Assembly: GCA_964466185.1 (NCBI GenBank)
Contig: CAYXMS010000043.1
Coordinates: 1 to 7,423, forward strand
DNA: 7,423 nucleotides
Direction: 5' to 3'
DNA from: CAZTYI01 sp964466185
GTDB lineage: Bacteria; Chlamydiota; Chlamydiia; Chlamydiales; SM23-39
This document shows positions 1 to 7,423 of the stretch, piece after piece (within the stretch, counting starts at the first letter, position 1; every line of letters starts with the position of its first letter). Both the position numbers and the translations under genes were made by a program. Below the pieces are notes generated by a model. It was given only the letters and a program-made list of their open reading frames with translations, had not been told where the DNA came from and did no database searches.

Positions 1-2010
<2,010 letters not shown>

Positions 2011-2218
2011 ACTTATTTTTTTAACTCTCAAACGCCCTTTTATCTTAATGAAATTGTTTTACCCATATAAAATAAAAAAGATTTTTTCTAAATAACTATT
2101 TTTGCTTTTGACAGCAGGAAAGAGAAGACATCTTCATCAAGGTTTGCTTCAACCTAGGTGTCAATGAACGCTTTTAAAATATCTTGCGATCTTCAAAAGG
2201 TCACGACTCCATGTCCTT
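2011..2218 (-). other. 16S-23S internal transcribed spacer without tRNA
   Basis: About 208 bases between the 16S 3' end and the 23S 5' end. I found no tRNA: there is no T-arm consensus such as GTTCGAATC, no CCA end, and no cloverleaf-sized GC-rich segment. Many bacteria carry tRNA-Ile or tRNA-Ala here; known chlamydiae do not. The half next to the 16S gene contains the 3' arm of the 16S processing stem (2107-2148). The half next to the 23S gene is AT-rich and probably holds the 5' arm of a 23S processing stem whose partner lies outside the window. No clear boxA was seen. Confidence 0.9.
2107..2148 (-). repeat. 3' arm of 16S rRNA processing stem (in spacer)
   Basis: In the transcript, the complement of 2107-2132 can pair along all 26 bases with the leader segment 3866-3841: 25 Watson-Crick pairs and one U-G wobble. 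After an internal loop of 8 against 7 bases, 2141-2148 pairs with 3833-3826 for a further 8 pairs. The two arms sit about 70 and 65 bases outside the mature 16S ends. This is the expected arrangement of an RNase III processing stem that loops out the 16S precursor. The pairing is read directly from the sequence; the enzyme is inferred from bacterial rRNA maturation in general. Confidence 0.85.
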
Positions 2219-3760
<1,542 letters not shown>

Positions 3761-3795
3761 AATCTTTAAAAAATTTTGCCGGTGACAAAACAAAT

Positions 3796-3811
3796 CCGGC
3801 TTTTCAGCCGG
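3796..3811 (-). other. GAAA-tetraloop hairpin in rRNA leader
   Basis: In the transcript CCGGCT-GAAA-AGCCGG forms a perfect 6-base-pair stem capped by a GNRA tetraloop, 35 bases before the mature 16S 5' end and inside the processing stem. No U-tract follows, so it is not a terminator. It may be a processing or ribosome-assembly landmark, which is inference. A second CCGGC near 3782-3778 could compete for pairing. Confidence 0.7.
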
Positions 3812-3825
3812 TCTATCAAGTCCCG

Positions 3826-3866
3826 AGCAAACCTCTTTTGGATGTCTTCTCTTTCCTACTGTCAAA
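3826..3866 (-). repeat. 5' arm of 16S rRNA processing stem (in leader)
   Basis: Partner of the spacer arm at 2107-2148. The 26-base segment 3866-3841 (TTTGACAG ... GACATC in the transcript sense) appears in the spacer on the opposite strand with one change, T for C at the ninth base, which gives a U-G pair in RNA. A second block, GGTTTGCT (3833-3826), pairs with 2141-2148. TTTGACA within the arm resembles a -35 box, but its conservation is better explained by the pairing. Confidence 0.85.
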
Positions 3867-3874
3867 CAACAAAT

Positions 3875-3891
3875 AAGCAGTCAGGCTGCTT
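3875..3891. repeat. Small inverted repeat in rRNA leader
   Basis: AAGCAG-TCAGG-CTGCTT can form a 6-base-pair stem. On the plus strand it is followed by TTTTT and resembles a weak terminator, but no plus-strand gene ends upstream. On the minus strand it falls just downstream of the candidate rRNA start and would be a leader hairpin. Confidence 0.45.
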
Positions 3892-3921
3892 TTTTCACTT
3901 TTTTACCAAAAGCGAAACATA

Positions 3922-3951
3922 AACATAACGAATTTTCAACTTTTCAAGCAA
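3922..3951 (-). promoter_or_regulatory. Candidate rRNA operon promoter
   Basis: On the minus strand, TTGCTT (3951-3946) and TATGTT (3927-3922) are separated by 18 bases and lie about 160-190 bases upstream of the 16S 5' end. A second TATGTT at 3921-3916 and TTGAAA at 3947-3942 make the exact boxes uncertain. Support comes from position, from A-rich DNA just upstream and from the lack of better matches between here and the 16S gene. Confidence 0.5.
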
Positions 3952-4008
3952 GCAGTTTTACTAAAAAATTTTATTTTTCTTCTTTTTCCATAGACAAATT
4001 TTATTTTT
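3952..4008 (-). promoter_or_regulatory. A-tract upstream (UP-like) element of rRNA promoter
   Basis: Runs of A and T directly upstream of the candidate -35 box. The 13-base word AAATTTTATTTTT occurs twice, at 3966-3978 and 3996-4008, 30 bases apart, close to three helical turns. A-tracts in this position bind the RNA polymerase alpha C-terminal domain in many rRNA promoters; applying that here is inference. Confidence 0.4.
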
Positions 4009-4320
4009 GCTGAAACTTAAAAAAAACAAAGCTTTAAAAAACTTTGAATATTCTCCGCCTTATGTATTTCCACTAACCTACTAACTAATTTTAATATATG
4101 AGTCTTCATGCATGATTTTTGATCTTTTTGCCTTGTTAATCATTTTTCTCTTTTTCAGACCCGGCTGTTTCCCTTCTTGTTTTATCCTTTAGATCTTTTA
4201 TTTTTTTTATCACAAAAAAAAACAGAAAAAAATACAGCTTTCGAAATAACAAAATAAAATTTGAAAATGTTTCTTCAGCCTCTTATCAAGTCTGTTTTTT
4301 AAAGATAAATAAAAAATTTA

Positions 4321-4350
4321 TTGATCTTTTATTCAAAAAAAAACTATGGT
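4321..4350 (+). promoter_or_regulatory. Possible porin gene promoter
   Basis: TTGATC (4321-4326) and TATGGT (4345-4350) are spaced by 18 bases, about 80 bases before the chosen start codon. The match to the major sigma factor consensus is moderate, and the surrounding AT-rich DNA offers alternatives. Confidence 0.3.
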
Positions 4351-4418
4351 TAAACATGTGTATGTAAATACAAAAAAAATAGTAGATTGTAACCAATTTA
4401 TTATGCATAAAAAAAACT

Positions 4419-4423
4419 GGAGA
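4419..4423 (+). promoter_or_regulatory. Ribosome binding site that fixes the porin start
   Basis: GGAGA lies 9 bases before ATG 4433 and pairs with the CCTCC at the 16S 3' end. The earlier in-frame ATG at 4346 has only an A-run and ACT before it, so 4433 is preferred; a canonical signal peptide also begins there. Confidence 0.8.
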
Positions 4424-4432
4424 CAATTAAAT

Positions 4433-5527
4433 ATGTTTAAAAAATTTTCGTTAGCGCTGATGTCATCAGTTGCGGTTCTGCTTATGGCAAATGGTTTTGC
4501 CGGAATTACAGCCGAACCATGCGACGAGAAACCTGATGTTTGCTGCAAAGAACCGGCTCCAGGACCTTTTGCATTTTCTTATGCAAAAGAATTGAGCCTG
4601 TCTTGCCCAAAGGATTTTTACTTTGAGGCACAGTATTTGCTAATGCAACCAAAAGAAGCAGGATTAGAATTCAGCACTATTCAAAAAGATACAACTAATA
4701 ATAATGGTTATTCGTTAAGCGATGGCGAGATCCAAGACTTTTCCACTGGCGCAAGCAAGTGGAACTGGAACAGCGGTCTGCGCTTGGCTTTTGGCGGATA
4801 TTTAGGACATGATGTTTGGGGCATAGAAGGTCAATATACCTATCTACGCATTAATGACGACCACGGCGTTAATGCCACTGGAAAAGTACAATTGCCTTTT
4901 TGGATAAACAATGCCACTGGCAATGAATATTTCCACAACATTTCTGAGAGATGGACTGGAAACGTTCATGTTTTCGACCTCATGATGATGAAACCTTATC
5001 ATGTTAGCCGTTATGTGGCCTTAAATCCAGAATTTGGAGTAAGAGGAAGCTGGATTGAAGAAGATCTATTAGTTAGACATTCTTTAATATCAAACGATCC
5101 CGTCAGTTATGACATGAATGGCAAAAATAATTTCTGGGGTATTGGCATAAGAGCAAAATTAGCATCTGAATGGATGTTAGACTCTCACTTCAGCATATTC
5201 AGCCATGCAGCAGGATCTATGCTCTTTTCTCATTTTGATATGAGTCAAACAGCAGATACTCGTGCAAATGCTGGAGATTATGAATTCAAGCATGATTTCT
5301 ACACTAACACAGTTAATGCTGAACTAGCTCTTGGTTTGGGCTATGGAGTATTTTTTAATAACAAGAAAGATCATTTATCTATTAAAATAGCTTATGAATT
5401 CCATGAGTGGTTCAACCATAATAGATTCAGACAATTCACAGATGGGCTTTATCCAAGCTTCAATAAAGAAGTTGGCGGAAATCTGTCATACAATGGTCTA
5501 TCTTTCCAAATGGCTTTCAACTTCTAA
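4433..5527 (+). CDS. Lpg1974/MOMP-like pore-forming outer membrane protein
   Basis: A 364-residue outer-membrane beta-barrel, presumably a porin. Residues 1-23 form a Sec signal peptide (MFKKF, hydrophobic core SLALMSSVAVLLMA, likely cleavage after GFA at 23 or ITA at 27). The mature start carries four cysteines (30, 37, 38, 58), and the barrel has none. Blocks typical of the Legionella_OMP/Lpg1974 family (PF05150) follow in order: FYFEAQYLLMQP, LGHDVWGIEGQYTYL, VALNPEFGVRGSWIEEDL, NNFWGIGIRAKLASEW, FSIFSHAAGSMLF and YEFHEWFNHNRF. The protein ends in SFQMAFNF, a terminal phenylalanine strand as recognised by the BAM complex. The family is widespread in Legionella, planctomycetes and environmental chlamydiae, where such proteins serve as MOMP-like porins. 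The frame is open for 29 codons further upstream, but the binding site and signal peptide favour 4433. It is transcribed away from the rRNA operon and has its own terminator. The solute it passes cannot be told. Confidence 0.93.
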   Translation: MFKKFSLALMSSVAVLLMANGFAGITAEPCDEKPDVCCKEPAPGPFAFSYAKELSLSCPKDFYFEAQYLLMQPKEAGLEFSTIQKDTTNNNGYSLSDGEIQDFSTGASKWNWNSGLRLAFGGYLGHDVWGIEGQYTYLRINDDHGVNATGKVQLPFWINNATGNEYFHNISERWTGNVHVFDLMMMKPYHVSRYVALNPEFGVRGSWIEEDLLVRHSLISNDPVSYDMNGKNNFWGIGIRAKLASEWMLDSHFSIFSHAAGSMLFSHFDMSQTADTRANAGDYEFKHDFYTNTVNAELALGLGYGVFFNNKKDHLSIKIAYEFHEWFNHNRFRQFTDGLYPSFNKEVGGNLSYNGLSFQMAFNF

Positions 5528-5593
5528 GTTAAAAGTCTGTTCTAATTTTTTAAAACATCTAAAACTTATAGACTGAAAAAGCTAAAAAAAAGC

Positions 5594-5623
5594 AAAGGCT
5601 TCATGAAAATGAAGCCTTTTTTT
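5594..5623 (+). terminator. Rho-independent terminator after the porin gene
   Basis: AAAGGCTTCAT-GAAA-ATGAAGCCTTT forms an 11-base-pair stem with a GAAA loop and is followed by a run of T to 5623, 66 bases after the porin stop. A-rich sequence before the stem (5584-5591) could let it act on the minus strand too. It separates the porin from the next gene. Confidence 0.92.
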
Positions 5624-5688
5624 ATGCCCTAATCAAAAAAAACTAAAACAGCCGTACAAACTAAAAAACAGAAATCTGCAAAAATATA

Positions 5689-5718
5689 TTGTATATTTAA
5701 TAGCTCTTTTTTTATTCT
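5689..5718 (+). promoter_or_regulatory. Possible promoter of the 221-residue protein gene
   Basis: TTGTAT (5689-5694) and TATTCT (5713-5718) are spaced by 18 bases, about 58 bases before the start codon and after the porin terminator. TATAAA at 5729-5734 is an alternative -10. The DNA is very AT-rich, so chance matches are likely. Confidence 0.3.
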
Positions 5719-5775
5719 TTATGCAATTTATAAAAAAGCTAACCAATATAACAAATTAACCAACATTTATTTATT

Positions 5776-6441
5776 ATGTCTATACCTGACGGAGGAATAA
5801 GATCAGCAAGAACAAGTGCTTTTACCCCGGTACACCCCCCAAAAATAGAAGATTTGGCCCAAATACTGGATCAAGATTTTGTCAACGTTCACATATCACA
5901 AAAACCAGAATCGGAATTAGTGCCCTATGCACAGGTCTTTGATAATTTTACTGAAACAGAAAAGGCTAACATCTACTTTTTTATTACAACTTTAATTTCT
6001 TATTTAAGCATTGAAAATCCGTCAGCTTCTACACCATTTGAGTTAATAGCCAAGCAAAATATGATTATTGAAACAGGCAAACAATTAAAAGGTTTTTCAG
6101 TTTTAAAAATATTAGAAATTATTGTTACAAATGAAGATTTAAGACAAAAAATAAAAATTATTTTTAAATATCCTGATTCTTCTAAAGACATCAACCCCAT
6201 TTTGCATCCTGTCAATTTTATTTTAGCCAAAATTAAGGAATTTTTTTTTGGTGGCCTGCAAAAATATTTAACTGAAAATCAGCAAGAAACTGAGCTGCAC
6301 TTAAAAGATTTTGCTATTGCCATTGGAAAACAAGCTGATTTTAAACTTTTTAAAAAAACTTTTCAAATAGCAAAGTGGCATCCACAAGGTTGGCATTATT
6401 TTTTTACTTTAATTATTTTTCAAGAAAACGAAAAAGACTAA
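5776..6441 (+). CDS. Hypothetical protein, 221 residues, family not recognised
   Basis: I do not recognise this protein. It has no signal peptide and no clear transmembrane helix. Residues 1-25 are polar and rich in Ser, Thr and Pro (MSIPDGGIRSARTSAFTPVH). The rest looks helical and soluble, with amphipathic stretches (VFDNFTETEKANIYFFITTL about 54-73, a Lys/Ile-rich block about 103-129) and an aromatic end (KWHPQGWHYFFTLIIFQENE). No catalytic motif stands out. The start is the first ATG after stops; no Shine-Dalgarno precedes it (ACATTTATTTATT), which is not rare in AT-rich chlamydial genes but leaves the start less certain. It stands alone between a terminator and a 117-base gap. A type III secreted effector is one possibility for an orphan chlamydial protein with such an N-terminus, but nothing in the sequence proves it. 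The long open frame with ordinary amino-acid composition argues for a real gene. Confidence 0.72.
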   Translation: MSIPDGGIRSARTSAFTPVHPPKIEDLAQILDQDFVNVHISQKPESELVPYAQVFDNFTETEKANIYFFITTLISYLSIENPSASTPFELIAKQNMIIETGKQLKGFSVLKILEIIVTNEDLRQKIKIIFKYPDSSKDINPILHPVNFILAKIKEFFFGGLQKYLTENQQETELHLKDFAIAIGKQADFKLFKKTFQIAKWHPQGWHYFFTLIIFQENEKD

Positions 6442-6558
6442 CAAGGACTTTTCGTATCTGCAGCATCCTATCTTTAGAAAAACCCTGTTTTTTCAAATTC
6501 TTGCTGATAAATTTTTGATCTGTTACAAGCAAATTAAAATTAATTATCAGCTGTTTGT

Positions 6559-7389
6559 ATGCAAAATTATTATGCTTTTCATCTGATAACCTACATTGGC
6601 CTGCTTTTCCTTATCAGTCAGATTTTCGGCAAAATTTCCAGATATTTAAAAGCTCCTCCTTTAATTGGATATTTAATTGCGGGAATTATTTTTGGGCCTT
6701 CTCTTTTTAATCTTTTTTCCGATCAGCTAATTAACAAGCAATTTTCTATTATCACAGACATTGCTTTATCCATTATTGCCTTTTCTATTGGCGGAAATCT
6801 TAAATTAAAAAAACTAAAACAAACGCAGAAGCCAATTTTATGGATTACTTTTTTACAGGCAATTTTAGCTGGCATAGCAGTTTTTATAGCTGCTTTATTT
6901 TTACTGCCTTTGATTTGGCCGGCAAAAGAAATTAACAATGGTTTTTGGCATTCCTATTTTCCTTTTGCCTGTTTATTAGGAGCTATATCAATGGCAACGG
7001 CACCGGCGGCAATTATGGCCATTGTGCATGAATATAGAGCCAAAGGACGTTTTACTACAATTTTACTAGGAATTATTACCTTAGACGATGCGCTGACTAT
7101 TTTTTTCTATGCATTTGCTTTAGCCATCGCCAAGACATTAGTGCTGGGCAGCTCTCTTTCTTTCCAATCTGCATTTTTAGAACCTTTTTTTTCCATAAGT
7201 TTAGCTATTTTAGTTGGAGCTTTGATGGGAATGATCATTAAAAAAGTTATTTTTTATTTTACAGAAAAAGATGTTTTATTAGGCATAATAACAGGAGCTA
7301 TTTTATTGATCAGCGGTATGGGCTTGAGTTTTAATTTTTCTCCACTTTTGGCTAATATGACACTCGGTTTTATCAATAGCGCACCGTAA
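6559..7389 (+). CDS. Cation:proton antiporter, CPA2-like, C-terminally truncated (probable pseudogene)
   Basis: N-terminal 276 residues of an inner-membrane Na+/H+ or K+/H+ exchanger of the monovalent cation:proton antiporter superfamily. Visible landmarks are a first helix (about 5-23), the signature APPLIGYLIAGIIFGP (32-47), helices at about 62-78 and 93-120, the segment GAISMATAPAAIMA (141-154) and the paired aspartates of TLDDALTIFFYAFA (DD at 176-177). In electrogenic antiporters of this clan such a pair carries ion and proton. Further helices lie at about 205-228 and 239-258, and then SPLLANMTLGF starts a helix that breaks off. The family's exchanger domain is usually about 380-400 residues, so roughly the last 100 residues and their conserved basic residue are missing. 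The last codons (GCA CCG TAA) lie inside a palindrome at 7381-7422, so the reading frame was probably cut by an inserted element. No good Shine-Dalgarno precedes ATG 6559, but an in-frame TAA at 6541 and no start codon between fix this start. The product is unlikely to transport. Confidence 0.88.
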   Translation: MQNYYAFHLITYIGLLFLISQIFGKISRYLKAPPLIGYLIAGIIFGPSLFNLFSDQLINKQFSIITDIALSIIAFSIGGNLKLKKLKQTQKPILWITFLQAILAGIAVFIAALFLLPLIWPAKEINNGFWHSYFPFACLLGAISMATAPAAIMAIVHEYRAKGRFTTILLGIITLDDALTIFFYAFALAIAKTLVLGSSLSFQSAFLEPFFSISLAILVGALMGMIIKKVIFYFTEKDVLLGIITGAILLISGMGLSFNFSPLLANMTLGFINSAP

Positions 7390-7422
7390 AACCCAGTCCT
7401 TTAGGACTGGGATATAAGGTGC
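7381..7422. repeat. Interrupted palindrome at antiporter break, possible IS200/IS605-type end
   Basis: GCACC (7381-7385) pairs with GGTGC (7418-7422). After a symmetric 6-by-6 internal loop, CCCAGTCC (7392-7399) pairs with GGACTGGG (7404-7411) around a TTTA loop. The antiporter frame meets its stop in the left half. There is no U-tract, so it is not a simple terminator. The form, a GC-rich stem with a CCTTTAGG-type tip, resembles the subterminal hairpins of IS200/IS605 and TnpB elements. The rest of the element, if any, lies beyond the window, so its identity and orientation are open. A dispersed intergenic palindrome or a small non-autonomous element would look the same. Confidence 0.6.
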
Positions 7423-7423
7423 A

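Larger units (their letters stand above)
3761..3913 (-). other. rRNA operon leader (5' external transcribed spacer)
   Basis: Region between the candidate promoter and the 16S 5' end. It contains, in transcript order, a small hairpin (3891-3875), the 5' arm of the 16S processing stem (3866-3826) and a GAAA-loop hairpin (3811-3796). The start depends on the promoter call at 3922-3951 and is an estimate. No boxA close to the enterobacterial form was seen. Confidence 0.65.
4009..4432. other. AT-rich intergenic region between rRNA operon and porin gene
   Basis: About 420 bases with many A and T homopolymer runs and no convincing gene on either strand. A minus-strand frame near 4190-4090 has an ATG that opens only about 20 codons (MINKAKRSKIM...) and ends in several stops; I do not call it. 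The region probably holds the porin promoter and untranslated leader, and perhaps more rRNA promoter elements. Confidence 0.6.

Noticed and set aside
2011..2218. tRNA gene in the 16S-23S spacer
   Set aside because: No T-arm, anticodon arm or acceptor pairing could be built; the spacer is explained by processing stems.
3860..3866. TTTGACA on the minus strand as a -35 box for the 16S gene
   Set aside because: No matching -10 follows at 16-18 bases, and the word belongs to the long arm that pairs with the spacer.
3875..3900. Plus-strand terminator (stem followed by T-run)
   Set aside because: No plus-strand gene ends upstream; the stem is only 6 bp and fits better as a leader hairpin on the other strand.
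4090..4195. Minus-strand lysine-rich small frame (about 20 codons from ATG)
   Set aside because: Very short, in AT-rich DNA, no convincing binding site and no recognised family.
4333..4548. Minus-strand frame opposite the porin start
   Set aside because: Lies antisense to the signal peptide coding region; no family resemblance or binding site.
6416..6610. 65-codon stop-free stretch on the minus strand across the 117-base gap
   Set aside because: It overlaps both flanking genes, its only ATG is near its end, and such a length arises by chance in this composition.
7392..7411. Terminator of the antiporter gene
   Set aside because: The stem is followed by ATATAAGG rather than a T-run, and the protein is far too short to end naturally here.

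Overview
The window comes from a member of the order Chlamydiales. The main evidence is the rRNA operon on the minus strand. The 16S gene contains the two Chlamydiales signature segments (CGGCGTGGATGAGGCAT at 3721-3705, and the complement of TCAGTCCCAATGTTGGC at 3437-3453). The 16S-23S spacer is short and has no tRNA gene, as in other chlamydiae. The 23S gene contains sequences close to the chlamydial 23S signature primer sites as I recall them. The protein genes agree: AT-rich and including a cysteine-bearing outer-membrane barrel of the Lpg1974/MOMP-like family that is common in environmental chlamydiae. I cannot place the organism in a family from the sequence alone.

Layout. Positions 1-2010 are the 5' two thirds of a 23S rRNA gene (minus strand, cut by the window edge). 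Positions 2011-2218 are the internal spacer, and 2219-3760 a complete 16S rRNA gene (minus). Positions 3761 to about 3915 are the rRNA leader. A sequence in it (3826-3866) is complementary to one in the spacer (2107-2148), so the two would close a long stem around the 16S precursor. A candidate rRNA promoter with an A-tract upstream element lies at 3922-4008. An AT-rich region without a convincing gene follows to 4432. On the plus strand come a 364-residue outer-membrane porin-like protein (4433-5527) with a strong terminator (5594-5623), a 221-residue protein I do not recognise (5776-6441), and the first 276 codons of a CPA-type cation:proton antiporter (6559-7389). The antiporter frame closes inside a 42-base palindrome (7381-7422) at the right edge of the window.

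Interpretation. The rRNA operon and the porin gene are transcribed away from a shared AT-rich region; both encode products expected to be abundant. The three plus-strand protein genes do not form an obvious operon, because a terminator follows the first and 117 bases separate the second from the third. The antiporter lacks its last membrane helices and ends in a palindrome resembling the subterminal hairpins of IS200/IS605-type elements, so it is probably a disrupted gene. I saw no CRISPR array, tRNA gene or phage genes. The unassigned 221-residue protein and the element at the right edge are the least explained parts.
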